64,000 nucleotides of DNA, taken from contig NZ_CP076718.1 in NCBI RefSeq assembly GCF_011682235.2, positions 932,607 through 996,606 on the forward strand. Reading direction: 5' to 3'. Within the stretch, counting starts at the first letter, position 1. Every line of letters begins with the position of its first letter. This document shows positions 1 to 8,066 of the stretch, piece after piece. A program made the position numbers and the translations under genes. The DNA comes from Rhodocaloribacter litoris. GTDB taxonomy: Bacteria; Bacteroidota; Rhodothermia; Rhodothermales; ISCAR-4553. Under the pieces are notes generated by a model, which was given only the letters and a program-made list of their open reading frames with translations, ran no database searches and was not told the DNA's origin.

Positions 1-897
1 GGTACCCGTATACCGGGAGGAGGCCTGATGCTGAACCGGGATCCCCTCGGCCTCGGCGACGGCGATAAGGCGCTCGACCACCTTCGGATGGTTCGCCGTG
101 CCGTGGGTGAGGGCCGGGCCGCCGCCGAGCCGAACGTCGCCGTGCTGGGCCTTGTTGATGCCGGGCGAGTCGGTGGCGTGCGTCACGTCGAGGACGACGG
201 CTACGTCCGGGCGCAGGCGGTAGGTGACCATGCGGGCCCCGTTGCCGCCGATCTCCTCCTGCACCGCGTTGACGGCCAGCACGGTGGCGGCATGCGGCAC
301 CGTAGCGGCGGCCAGGCGGGCCAGCACCTGCGCGATGATGAAGCCGCCGACGCGGTTGTCCAGCGCCCGCCCGACGAGCCTCCCGCCGGGTAGCTCCTCC
401 ACCGTGTCGGCATAGACGGCCGGATGGCCGACACGCAGGCCCCGGGCCAGCACCTCGTCCCGGCTCGACGCCCCGATGTCGACGAACAGGTCGTGCCACT
501 CCGGCACCTTCTCGTCCTTCGTGTCCCGGATGTGGATGGCCGTGTTGCCGATCACCCCGACGACGGGGCCACGGTCTCCCAGGATGCGCACGCGCCGTCC
601 CCGGGCGATGGCCCGGTCCGAACCGCCGATGCGAACGACGTGCAGAAAGCCCTCGTCGGTGATGTGATGCACCATGAAGCCGATCTCGTCGGCATGGGCT
701 TCGAGCATCAAGCGCGGGGCCCGCTCCCCGGCTGCACCGTGGCGAATGGCCCACGTATTGCCGTAATGATCGCTGTCGACCACGTCGGCCACCGCGCGGA
801 CACGGCGCGCCCAGATCCGCTGCCCCGCCGCCTCGAAGCCGGACGGGCTGGGCGTCTCGATCAGATCGAACAAAAACTGCTTTTCGGCGTCGGTCAT
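1..897 (-). CDS. M42 family metallopeptidase (glutamyl aminopeptidase/FrvX-like), 3' end cut by window
   Basis: The minus-strand frame begins with ATG at 897 (MTDAEKQFLFDLIETPSPSG) and stays open to base 1, giving 299 residues with the C-terminus outside the window. The order of conserved blocks matches M42 di-metal aminopeptidases: LEAHADEIGFMVH (His and Asp metal ligands), GRALDNRVGG (bridging Asp), NAVQEEIGGNGA (catalytic Glu pair) and VVLDVTHATDSPG (Asp ligand). Family members are cytosolic and remove N-terminal residues from peptides, often as large tetrahedral assemblies. A second copy of its first 13 codons and upstream DNA lies at 1629-1744, separated from it by a DUF4258/DUF2283 pair. 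The family call is firm; the peptide specificity is not determinable from the sequence. Confidence 0.9.
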   Translation of the reverse strand, partial: MTDAEKQFLFDLIETPSPSGFEAAGQRIWARRVRAVADVVDSDHYGNTWAIRHGAAGERAPRLMLEAHADEIGFMVHHITDEGFLHVVRIGGSDRAIARGRRVRILGDRGPVVGVIGNTAIHIRDTKDEKVPEWHDLFVDIGASSRDEVLARGLRVGHPAVYADTVEELPGGRLVGRALDNRVGGFIIAQVLARLAAATVPHAATVLAVNAVQEEIGGNGARMVTYRLRPDVAVVLDVTHATDSPGINKAQHGDVRLGGGPALTHGTANHPKVVERLIAVAEAEGIPVQHQASSRYTGT

Positions 898-974
898 GGA
901 ACGTTACGGTGTGGTTGACGATCGACGGTGGCGCCGCCCGGCAACGGGCCGGCCGGCACGACACAGGATCGCAC
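859..974. repeat. 116-bp direct repeat, copy 1 (start of M42 gene plus upstream DNA)
   Basis: This copy covers the first 13 codons of the M42 peptidase and about 77 bp upstream of its start. It matches 1629-1744 without gaps, with three mismatches clustered at 878-884. The two copies bracket the DUF2283/DUF4258 gene pair. Confidence 0.92.
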
Positions 975-1019
975 CCCCAGGGAAATGCGGTAACACGCGG
1001 GCCGTGCGCAGCCTCCGCT

Positions 1020-1232
1020 TCAGGCAACCTCGCGCACGGTCTCGAACAAGAGCCGCTGCACGTCTAGATCGGGCGCCCGCCTGGACAGATACAGCATCTC
1101 GATGCCGACGACCCGCCCCTGCTCGTCATAATCCAGCACGATACCGGGCGCGATTTCCTCAGACCGGGCCGCCGGCGCTTCACTCAGCGTCAAATACAGC
1201 GCGTCCGCCTGCTGATCCACCTTGAGTTTCAT
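1020..1232 (-). CDS. DUF2283 family small protein (putative antitoxin partner)
   Basis: A 70-residue protein beginning MKLKVDQQADALYLTLSE and continuing through PGIVLDYDEQGRVVGIEML matches the compact DUF2283 pattern (xxYDxxxDxLYI ... DxxGxxxGIEIL). DUF2283 genes commonly sit beside DUF4258 genes, and the pair is regarded as toxin-antitoxin-like, although biochemical evidence for the family is thin. The ATG overlaps the stop of the upstream DUF4258 gene (ATGA, 1229-1232), and GGAGGA lies just upstream, so the two are translationally coupled. It is probably the antitoxin half of the pair. Confidence 0.85.
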   Translation of the reverse strand: MKLKVDQQADALYLTLSEAPAARSEEIAPGIVLDYDEQGRVVGIEMLYLSRRAPDLDVQRLLFETVREVA

Positions 1233-1477
1233 AAAAATGTCCTCCTGCGATCAAAAAACGCCGTCACAACGTGGGGTGGCGTTTTTCTGACGTTGACGAT
1301 CACCCGCAAAACGCGACCATCGAAGTCCGGAATACGCACCAGACGATGCTCCAGTTCATCGTCTACGGGGTCAGGCTCTGTCGTTTCCGGTGCGCGTAAT
1401 GCCCGTTCAAGCCAGGCGAGCCGGATCTGACGCTTTGCCAGTGCATCCTGGCAGTGCCTGGTCAAAACGTAATCCAC
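1229..1477 (-). CDS. DUF4258 family protein (RelE/HicA-like putative toxin)
   Basis: From a GTG at 1477 the frame gives 82 residues: VDYVLTRHCQDALAKRQI, then the ALRAPETTEPDPVDDELEH segment and RVLRVIVNVRKTPPHVVTAFFDRR. The pattern (an initial H...R.I helix, a central turn, then two beta strands ending in V.T.F.DRR) is that of DUF4258, a small alpha/beta fold related to RelE/HicA-type toxins. A longer start at 1600 is open but would add an arginine-rich tail with no family similarity, so the GTG was preferred. Its stop overlaps the DUF2283 start. The likely promoter is the duplicated peptidase upstream region at 1629-1744. Confidence 0.75.
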   Translation of the reverse strand: MDYVLTRHCQDALAKRQIRLAWLERALRAPETTEPDPVDDELEHRLVRIPDFDGRVLRVIVNVRKTPPHVVTAFFDRRRTFL

Positions 1478-1628
1478 CGCAGCGACCTCTGGTCTTCCTG
1501 CTTGCGCATCGTCTCCTTCCCGCACGACGGGCCCGCCTTCCACCAGAACCCGCACTCCGGTCCATCGCGCTCGCCGGGATACGCACGCAGGGGCCGGCAT
1601 GGTTCCACACGTCGACGCGACGGCCGGG

Positions 1629-1667
1629 GATCAGATCGAACAAAAACGGCGTATCGGCGTCGGTCAT
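1629..1667 (-). pseudogene. Duplicated 5' stub of the M42 peptidase gene
   Basis: The stub encodes MTDADTPFLFDLI, differing from the intact gene at three codons, and then leaves the peptidase sequence. It is a remnant of the duplication and has no metal-binding residues, so it cannot be functional as a peptidase. It may still supply promoter and leader sequence to the DUF4258/DUF2283 pair downstream. Confidence 0.75.
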
Positions 1668-1744
1668 GGAACGTTACGGTGTGGTTGACGATCGACGGTG
1701 GCGCCGCCCGGCAACGGGCCGGCCGGCACGACACAGGATCGCAC
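1629..1744. repeat. 116-bp direct repeat, copy 2
   Basis: This is the second copy of 859-974. It contains the M42 start codon (1665-1667 on the minus strand) and only the first 13 codons, after which the reading frame runs into unrelated sequence. The copy lies between the DUF4258 gene and the divergent PIG-L deacetylase gene, where the original peptidase promoter would be expected. Confidence 0.92.
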
Positions 1745-1787
1745 ACCGGACGAAAAAAGCCAATCCCCGTTCCATCTCCCGCCGCTC

Positions 1788-4037
1788 ATGAAACCGTTCT
1801 GCCGTCTGCTGCTCCTGTTCCTGCTGGTCCCCGGGTCCCTGACGGTCCGGGCGCAGCCGCATGCCCCGCTCGTGGTGATGAACCTGGCCGCCCACCCGGA
1901 CGACGAGGACGGTCGCACGCTCACGTACTATCGCCATGCGAAGAACGCCGTCGCCTACAGCGTCATCTTCACCCGGGGCGAGGGAGGGCAGAACGAGATC
2001 GGGCCGGAGCTGTACGAGGCGCTGGGTGCCCTCCGCACCGAGGAGACGGAGCGGGCCGCCCGCCACCTGGGCACCCAGGTCTTCTTCCTCAACTTCTACG
2101 ACTTCGGCTTCTCGAAGCAGGCGGACGAGGCGTTCGAGCAGTGGGGCGGGCGGGATCACGTGACGGCACGCCTCGTCTACCTGATCCGCAAGCTCAAGCC
2201 GGACGTCCTCTTCACGAACCACGACACCGTCACCGTCGGCCCGCGGCGGCAGCACGGGCAGCATCAGGCCGTCGGCCTCGCCGCCTACGACGCCTTCGCG
2301 CTGGCCGCCGACCCGTCGTACCACCCCGAGCAGCTCCGGGAGGAGGGCGTCGACCTGTGGCAGCCGAAGCGGCTCTTCCTCCGCCTCTGGCGCGGCCCGG
2401 CCGACGGGGCCTATGACGTGGCCGTGCCCGTGGGCACCACCGACCCGGCCACGGGCCGGCCGTACTACGAGCGGGCCATCGCCGCCATCGAGGAACACGC
2501 CTCGCAGGGCATGGGCCTCTTTGCCGACCGGCTCCGCACCGACGCCGCCTACTTCGTCCTCCTCCGCTCGGCCACCGACGCCCCGCTCGACCCGGCCGAC
2601 CTGGCCGGCAACCTCGCGCCGAACACCGCCGCCCGCCCGGATCTGACCTACCTCATCGATGCGGGCCGCGTCCCCTCCCTCCCGGCGGGAACGCTCACGC
2701 TCGACGACGACGTCGCCGTCCCCGGCCAGCACCTCAGGCTCCGCTGGCAGGCCGGCAGCCTGCCGGAAGGACGCCTCCGCTGGGTCTTCACCGGCGCCGC
2801 CGACACCACCCTCCACCTCGACGGCGGCACGCCCGGCACCCTCACGCTCCGGCTCGACCCCGGCGCCACCCCGACCGTTCCGAAAAAGGTCTACCAGTAC
2901 GCCCGCTTCACGAACCACCCGCCGGTCGTCTACGCGCTCTACGCCGCCGGGGCGGACACGCTGCTGGCGGCCGGCTACCTGCCCCTGGAGATCGCCCCGC
3001 CCGTCCACGTGGAAGCAACCCGTGAGGCCGTGCACCTGCATCCCGGCACGAACCACCTGCCCCTGCATGCCCGCGTCTTCGACCCGCAGGCCCGGCACCT
3101 GACACTCGAAGCCACCGTCACACGCGACGACGACGGCGCCGTCATCGGGCAGACGGCAACGACCTTCGCCCCCGCCGCCGGTGGCCGGGCCGACACGACG
3201 CTCACGCTCCGCCTGCCCGCGGGCCTCGCCCCCGGAGACTACACGATCACCTTCACCGCCCGGATCGCCCCGGCCCTCCTCCCGGTCGAGCCGGCCCGGG
3301 CCCGGCTGCCGGGGCGCGTCTTCGATGTCGCCGTACCGGAAGGGCTGCGCGTCGGCGTCGTGCAGAGCTACGACAACACGCTCACCCAGGCCCTCACCGA
3401 ACTCGGCGTCGAACACGTCCTGCTCGACTCGCTGGCCCTGGCCCACGGCGACTTCGACGACCTGCACACCATCGTCGTCGACATCCGCGCCTACCTGGTC
3501 CGCCCCGACCTCCGCGCCCACAACGACCGCCTCCTCGAATGGGTCCGGCGCGGCGGCCACCTCATCGTCAACTACCAGAAGACGTTCGAGTGGAACCCGG
3601 ACGCCGACGACCCCTTCGTCCCGGGTCGGAAGAATCCGGGCCATTTCGCCCCCTATCCGCTCGTGCTCAGCCGCGACCGCGTCACGCGTGAGGACGCCCC
3701 GGTGACCGTCCTCCATCCCGAACTGCCGCTGTTCCACCGCCCGAACGAGATCACCGGGACGGTCTGGGAGGGCTGGGTGCAGGAACGCGGGCTCTACTTC
3801 CCCGGCCGGTACGACCCCGCCTACACCGAGCTGTTCGCCATGAGCGATCCGGGCGAGCCGCCGCTGCGAAGCTCTACCCTGCTGGCCTCCTACGGCACGG
3901 GCACCTACCTCTATACCGCCCTCGTCTGGTACCGCCAGTTGAAAAACTACCACCCCGGCGTCTACGCCTTCTTCGCCAACATGCTCAGCCTCCCCCTCGT
4001 CGACGGGCGCTCCCTCCCGGCGGCCGGGTCGGAGTGA
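1788..4037 (+). CDS. Secreted PIG-L family deacetylase with C-terminal GATase-like domain
   Basis: The 749-residue protein starts with a signal peptide (MKPFCRLLLLFLLVPGSLTVRA). The LmbE/PIG-L signature AAHPDDE follows at residues 34-40, with a second conserved segment RGEGGQNEIG. PIG-L enzymes are Zn-dependent N-deacetylases of GlcNAc-type substrates. The long C-terminal half has beta-rich segments and then a region (GVVQSYDNTLTQALTELG ... RRGGHLIVNYQ) that resembles the class I glutamine-amidotransferase/ThuA fold without an obvious catalytic cysteine. This large exported form is typical of Bacteroidota-type genomes. An upstream in-frame start at 1698 was rejected because it would precede the signal peptide and lies in the 116-bp repeat. 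The substrate is unknown. Confidence 0.88.
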   Translation: MKPFCRLLLLFLLVPGSLTVRAQPHAPLVVMNLAAHPDDEDGRTLTYYRHAKNAVAYSVIFTRGEGGQNEIGPELYEALGALRTEETERAARHLGTQVFFLNFYDFGFSKQADEAFEQWGGRDHVTARLVYLIRKLKPDVLFTNHDTVTVGPRRQHGQHQAVGLAAYDAFALAADPSYHPEQLREEGVDLWQPKRLFLRLWRGPADGAYDVAVPVGTTDPATGRPYYERAIAAIEEHASQGMGLFADRLRTDAAYFVLLRSATDAPLDPADLAGNLAPNTAARPDLTYLIDAGRVPSLPAGTLTLDDDVAVPGQHLRLRWQAGSLPEGRLRWVFTGAADTTLHLDGGTPGTLTLRLDPGATPTVPKKVYQYARFTNHPPVVYALYAAGADTLLAAGYLPLEIAPPVHVEATREAVHLHPGTNHLPLHARVFDPQARHLTLEATVTRDDDGAVIGQTATTFAPAAGGRADTTLTLRLPAGLAPGDYTITFTARIAPALLPVEPARARLPGRVFDVAVPEGLRVGVVQSYDNTLTQALTELGVEHVLLDSLALAHGDFDDLHTIVVDIRAYLVRPDLRAHNDRLLEWVRRGGHLIVNYQKTFEWNPDADDPFVPGRKNPGHFAPYPLVLSRDRVTREDAPVTVLHPELPLFHRPNEITGTVWEGWVQERGLYFPGRYDPAYTELFAMSDPGEPPLRSSTLLASYGTGTYLYTALVWYRQLKNYHPGVYAFFANMLSLPLVDGRSLPAAGSE

Positions 4038-4202
4038 GGCAAGATGCGGAAACGCTTTCCCGGGAGGAACCGCTTCCGCAAGCGCTTCCTTTACTTAAAG
4101 TTATCACCCGGCGCAAAACCTCCCGGAAAAGCCACCGTAGAGAGGCCCCGGAGATCATCACGGTCTCGGCAGTACCCTGATCACCAATCCTGGGAGGGTC
4201 TC

Positions 4203-4610
4203 ATGAAACGTTTCTCGTTCAAGGCCGGCGTGCTGTCGCTGGCACTCCTGGCAGCGCCGGCGGCATGGGCGCAGGATCGGCTCCCGCCGGTCTGGGAGGC
4301 GAACATCGCCGGGCAGCTGGAAGAGTCGCTCTCGTCGAAGAGCCCGGGCATCCGCGCCGCGGCGATGCAACTCATCGTCGAGCTCGACCGGCACCGGCCG
4401 GACCTCGACCTCAGCGCCACCGTCGACCCGCTGCTGAAGATCTACGGGCGGGATCAGGATCCGTCCTACCGGCTGATGGCGCTGTCGGCGCTGCATGCCC
4501 TCGACAACGAGTACGGCACGCAGCGCCTGGCCGAGCTGGTCCGGAAGGAACGCTCGCCCGTCGTCCGGCGGGCGACCCTGCTCGCCCTGGCCGACCTCGA
4601 AAGACGCTAA
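4203..4610 (+). CDS. Small exported HEAT-repeat protein
   Basis: The 135-residue product begins MKRFSFKAGVLSLALLAA with a cleavable signal ending AWAQD. The mature part is about three HEAT-like helical pairs: SKSPGIRAAAMQLIVELDRH, DPSYRLMALSALHALDNEYG and RSPVVRRATLLALADLERR. Such proteins usually act as binding scaffolds, so an enzymatic role is unlikely. A GGGAGG site lies just before the ATG, which supports this start over longer ones. An insertion sequence begins 8 bp after the stop codon. Confidence 0.8.
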   Translation: MKRFSFKAGVLSLALLAAPAAWAQDRLPPVWEANIAGQLEESLSSKSPGIRAAAMQLIVELDRHRPDLDLSATVDPLLKIYGRDQDPSYRLMALSALHALDNEYGTQRLAELVRKERSPVVRRATLLALADLERR

Positions 4611-4613
4611 CCC

Positions 4614-4618
4614 CTGAG
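4614..4618. repeat. Left target-site duplication of the IS
   Basis: The pentamer CTGAG abuts the left inverted repeat and recurs at 6065-6069 on the other side of the element. Confidence 0.88.
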
Positions 4619-6064
4619 CTCGACTTTGTCCATTTGACGCAAACGGGGAGGCCACCGTAAGCTGATCATCTCTTCGCCCAAAGGGATGACCGGTGCCTAC
4701 GATGCCTCCCGCGTTTACTGCTTTCATGATAGCCTTCCGGCCGCTGTTCTCCAAGTCCGTCTTTCAGCACGCTCAGGTGCTCGTGGCCGGGGCGATCCTC
4801 GCACCGGGTCGCCGTACAGTGGCCAGTGCCCTGCGCGTGATGGGGCTGAGTGCGCTCACCACATTCCAGAACTATCACCGCGTGCTCAATCGGGCCACGT
4901 GGTCGGCCCGCCGGGCGGCCCAGATCCTGCTGACCATGCTCATCGAGACCTTCCATGATCGTGCAGACGAGGGGCCGCTGGTCTTTGGCATCGACGAGAC
5001 CATCGAACGCCGGCGCGGGGTCAAGATCAACGCCAAGGGCATCTACCGCGACCCGGTACGTTCGAGCCGAGGCCACTTCGTCAAGGCCAGCGGGCTGCGC
5101 TGGCTCTCGTTGATGTACCTGCCGCGCATCCCCTGGGCTGAGCGGGTCTGGGCGCTGCCGTTTCTGACGGTGCTCTGTCCCAGCGAACGCTATCATACCG
5201 AAGCTGGAAAGCAGCATAAGAAGCTGACCGATTGGGCGCGGCAGATGCTGTTGCAACTGAAGCGCTGGCTGCCCGCCCGGCCAATCGTTGTCACCGCGGA
5301 CAGCAGTTTTTCGGCGATTGAGTTTCTGGCCGCTGTAGGCGAGCACGTCACCGTCGTGACGCGCCTGCGACTCGACGCGGCCCTCTACGAGCCGGCTCCG
5401 CCGCGCAAGCCCGGTCAGGTGGGACGGCCCCGGAAGAAGGGCCGACGCTTGCCTTCGCTGCACGAGATCCTCTCGGACGAAAAGACCGCGTGGCGACGCT
5501 TCCAGGTGAGCCAGTGGTATGGAAGAGAAGCCTACGAGGTGGACGTGGCTACCGGATGCGCCCTCTGGTACCACAGCGGCCTGCCGGTCGTACCGCTGCG
5601 GTGGGTCCTCGTGCGCGATCCGGCCGGACGCCTTGAGCCGAAAGGGTTTCTGTGCACGGATCAACAGGCGTGCGCCGTAGACATACTTACGTGGTTCGTT
5701 CGGCGCTGGTCGGTAGAGGTGACCTTCGAGGAAGTGCGTCGCCACCTCGGGTTTGAGACGCAGCGTCAGTGGTCCGATCCGGCGATCCTGCGCACGACGC
5801 CCTGTCTGTTGGGGCTCTTCTCGCTGGTTGCCTTGATGGCCGATCGCCTGCATGCCGAGGGGGAGTTGACCGTGGCTCGGAGCGCATGGTACGACAAACC
5901 CCATCCGACCTTCAGTGACGCGCTGGCCGGCGTACGGATGGTGCTCTGGCGAGCTATGGATTTTCCGATGTCGCATGAGCGAACCGAAATGTTGAAAATC
6001 CCAAGGCCCTTGTTTGAGCGGCTAACCAGCACGTTGGCCTATGCCGCATAAGGACAAAGTCGAG
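4619..6064 (+). mobile_element. Complete insertion sequence with 13-bp inverted repeats and 5-bp target duplication
   Basis: The element is 1446 bp. The left end CTCGACTTTGTCC (4619-4631) is an exact inverted copy of the right end (6052-6064). Both ends are flanked by CTGAG (4614-4618 and 6065-6069), a 5-bp target-site duplication. One full-length transposase gene fills the element. The perfect ends, perfect duplication and open transposase frame indicate a recent, probably active insertion. It sits between the HEAT-protein stop codon and the hairpin terminator at 6080-6113. Confidence 0.93.
4693..6051 (+). CDS. DDE transposase (IS701/IS4-like)
   Basis: The 452-residue transposase shows an RNase-H-fold arrangement: first Asp in LVFGIDETIERRRG, second Asp in PIVVTADSSFSAIEF, and the Glu in RRWSVEVTFEEVRRHLG, a segment typical of DDE_5/IS701-type and related IS4 transposases. 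The start is GTG at 4693 or ATG at 4702. The stop lies directly against the right inverted repeat. No frameshift or internal stop is present, so the enzyme should be functional. The exact IS family needs a database comparison. Confidence 0.88.
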   Translation: MPTMPPAFTAFMIAFRPLFSKSVFQHAQVLVAGAILAPGRRTVASALRVMGLSALTTFQNYHRVLNRATWSARRAAQILLTMLIETFHDRADEGPLVFGIDETIERRRGVKINAKGIYRDPVRSSRGHFVKASGLRWLSLMYLPRIPWAERVWALPFLTVLCPSERYHTEAGKQHKKLTDWARQMLLQLKRWLPARPIVVTADSSFSAIEFLAAVGEHVTVVTRLRLDAALYEPAPPRKPGQVGRPRKKGRRLPSLHEILSDEKTAWRRFQVSQWYGREAYEVDVATGCALWYHSGLPVVPLRWVLVRDPAGRLEPKGFLCTDQQACAVDILTWFVRRWSVEVTFEEVRRHLGFETQRQWSDPAILRTTPCLLGLFSLVALMADRLHAEGELTVARSAWYDKPHPTFSDALAGVRMVLWRAMDFPMSHERTEMLKIPRPLFERLTSTLAYAA

Positions 6065-6069
6065 CTGAG
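6065..6069. repeat. Right target-site duplication of the IS
   Basis: The pentamer CTGAG directly follows the right inverted repeat and matches 4614-4618. Confidence 0.88.
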
Positions 6070-6079
6070 CATACACGGG

Positions 6080-6113
6080 AAAAGCCCGGCGCCGGCGACG
6101 GTGCCGGGCTTTT
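6080..6113. terminator. Bidirectional hairpin terminator
   Basis: AAAAGCCCGGC (6080-6090) pairs perfectly with GCCGGGCTTTT (6103-6113) over a 12-nt loop. The A tract on one side and T tract on the other allow it to work for both the plus-strand HEAT/IS genes and the minus-strand mnmA gene. Confidence 0.85.
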
Positions 6114-6163
6114 CTGTGGGGGTGCCGGCCCCACGCAACACGCGCTGCACCCCGGCGCCCGGT

Positions 6164-7294
6164 CTAGGTGTCACGGACCGTCGCTGCCTCGCCGACGGTG
6201 TGGATCCAGCCGCCGCCGAGCACGTCCTCGCCTTCGTAGAGGACGAGGGCCTGTCCCGGCGTGATGGCGCGGCGCGCCTCGGCGAAATGCACCTCGAGCT
6301 CGTCGTCGCCCGTCTGCCGGACCAGGCAGGGCGCGCCTTCGTCCTTGTACCGGATCTTGCCGACGGCCGGCCGTTCCTCGTGCAGCCTGTCGTACTTGAT
6401 CAGGTTGAGCCCCCGGGCCGTCAGGCGCTGCTGCAAGAGTTCCTCCCGCGGCCCCACCGTGATGGTGTTCGTGGCCGGGTCGATGTGGGTGACGTAGACG
6501 GGATAGCCCAGGGCCAGGTTGAGCCCGTGGCGCTGGCCGATGGTATAGAACGGGTAGCCCTCGTGCCGCCCGACGACGGTGCCATCCTGGAGGACGAACG
6601 GGCCGCCGGCCACGCGCTCGCCGAGACCGGGTACCCGATCCCGGAGGAAGCGGCGGTAGTCGTTGTCCGGCACGAAGCAGATCTCGTACGAGTCCGGCTT
6701 GTCCGCCACGCGGAGGAGGCCAAAGTCGGCGGCCATGCGGCGGATCTCGGGCTTCTCGTAGGTGCCCAGCGGAAAGATCGTGCGGGCCAGGTGCGCCTGG
6801 GCCACCCCCCAGAGGGCATAGCTCTGATCCTTGTTGGGGTCGAGGCCCTTCATGAGGACGTACCGGCCCGTGGCCTCGTCGCGGCGGAGGCGGGCGTAGT
6901 GCCCCGTGGCGATGTAGTCGCATCCCAGCGCATCGGCGCGCCGCAGCAGGGCGGCCCACTTGATGTGCGTATTGCAGAGCACACACGGGTTCGGTGTGCG
7001 CCCGGCCAGGTACTCTTCCGTGAAGCGCTCGATGACCCAGTCCCCGAACTCCTCGCGAATGTCCACGATGAAGTGGGTGAAGTCGTGCTTGAGGGCGACG
7101 GCGCGGGCGTCGTTCATCGACTCGAGCGTGCAGCAGCCGACCTCCTTGCCGGTGCGCCCGCCGCTGCCGGTGTAGTCCCACGTCTTCATCGTGATGCCGA
7201 CGACCTCGTACCCCTGCTCGCGCAGGAGCACCGCCGCCACCGACGAGTCTACGCCGCCGCTCATGGCCACCAGTACGCGCCCGTGCCTGCTCAT
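6164..7294 (-). CDS. mnmA: tRNA-specific 2-thiouridylase MnmA
   Basis: The 376-residue protein opens with the PP-loop ATP pyrophosphatase motif AMSGGVDSS and carries the two conserved catalytic cysteines, in PNPCVLCN and in DSYEICFVPD. GHYARL and the downstream beta-barrel segment (YTIGQRHGLN ... VGPREELL) complete the family. MnmA transfers sulfur to uridine-34 of the Glu, Gln and Lys tRNAs in the cytosol. Length and motif order are normal for the family. It is transcribed toward the bidirectional terminator at 6080-6113. Confidence 0.97.
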   Translation of the reverse strand: MSRHGRVLVAMSGGVDSSVAAVLLREQGYEVVGITMKTWDYTGSGGRTGKEVGCCTLESMNDARAVALKHDFTHFIVDIREEFGDWVIERFTEEYLAGRTPNPCVLCNTHIKWAALLRRADALGCDYIATGHYARLRRDEATGRYVLMKGLDPNKDQSYALWGVAQAHLARTIFPLGTYEKPEIRRMAADFGLLRVADKPDSYEICFVPDNDYRRFLRDRVPGLGERVAGGPFVLQDGTVVGRHEGYPFYTIGQRHGLNLALGYPVYVTHIDPATNTITVGPREELLQQRLTARGLNLIKYDRLHEERPAVGKIRYKDEGAPCLVRQTGDDELEVHFAEARRAITPGQALVLYEGEDVLGGGWIHTVGEAATVRDT

Positions 7295-7493
7295 CGTCCG
7301 CTCTTTCTATCCCAAAAACTCCGGAAAAAACCGGATTTACCGGCGTGCGGCTTCAACGGGCAGGCGCCGAACGGCGTTCCGGGAAGATCCGGTTAACCGA
7401 TGTCTTTCGACCTGAAAAGAGGGCAGTCCCTGGATGCGTGACGTGTCCCGCAGCCCCCTCCGCGTGCCCTGACCGGATATGGCGGCGCCAGGC

Positions 7494-7961
7494 TCAATGT
7501 ACAGACTCCGGGTTCCGGGTTTCGAAGGGTGTTCGCCCGCCCGCCCCTTCCGGCAGGGGTGTCACGCGGAAACCGCGCAGGCCCACCTCGCCGATGCTGC
7601 GCCCGTCCCGGAAGGGCACCCAGAAGAGCCCCGCGGCGTCCCCGGTCCTGATCTCACGCGCCGCCAGGCGCCCCTCAACGTATTCCTCGTGCGTGGCCCC
7701 CTCGGCCCGGAAGATGATCGTGAAACGGTAGGCCACCGGATGGTCGTTCGTGTTCGTCAGCTTGACGACGACGCCGTTGTTGAAGTTGTCGGCCGCCGGA
7801 TAGAAGAGGTACTCGAACCTGACGCCCTCGTGCATCAGGATCGGCTTCCAGGCCCACTCGCCGGCGGTACGCGGCTGCGCGAGGAGAGGACCCGCCACGG
7901 CGAACCCGGCGAGGAACGCCATCACGCCCCCGAAGCTCCGTCGTATCCGCACGTTCATCAT
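7494..7961 (-). CDS. Exported protein of unknown function
   Basis: The 155-residue product begins MMNVRIRRSFGGVMAFLAGF and has a signal peptide ending PLLAQP. The mature part contains a beta-rich segment (RFEYLFYPAADNFNNGVVVKLTNTNDHPVAYRFTIIF is its core, residues about 45-82) that looks like a small immunoglobulin-like or carbohydrate-binding sandwich. No family was recognised. A longer open frame to 8057 was rejected because the signal peptide starts at 7961. Confidence 0.65.
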   Translation of the reverse strand: MMNVRIRRSFGGVMAFLAGFAVAGPLLAQPRTAGEWAWKPILMHEGVRFEYLFYPAADNFNNGVVVKLTNTNDHPVAYRFTIIFRAEGATHEEYVEGRLAAREIRTGDAAGLFWVPFRDGRSIGEVGLRGFRVTPLPEGAGGRTPFETRNPESVH

Positions 7962-8066
7962 TTGCCGGCTCTCCGTCTCCCCCCTGGGGGATTTCCACGC
8001 AGCGGCACAGCCTCCGTTCCGGCCACGTCGCTCCCGCCTCCCACCCACAGGAGGCAATCCGGGTCG

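Noticed and set aside
1407..1667. An 86-codon open frame from the duplicated peptidase start.
   Set aside because: Only the first 13 codons come from the peptidase; the rest overlaps the DUF4258 gene in another frame and has no similarity to a family.
4048..4089. GGAAACGCTTTCC and nearby CGCTTCC/AAGCGCTTCC words as LacI-type operators.
   Set aside because: The palindromes are imperfect, no LacI-family gene is close, and the words lie between a deacetylase gene and a HEAT gene with no known sugar control.
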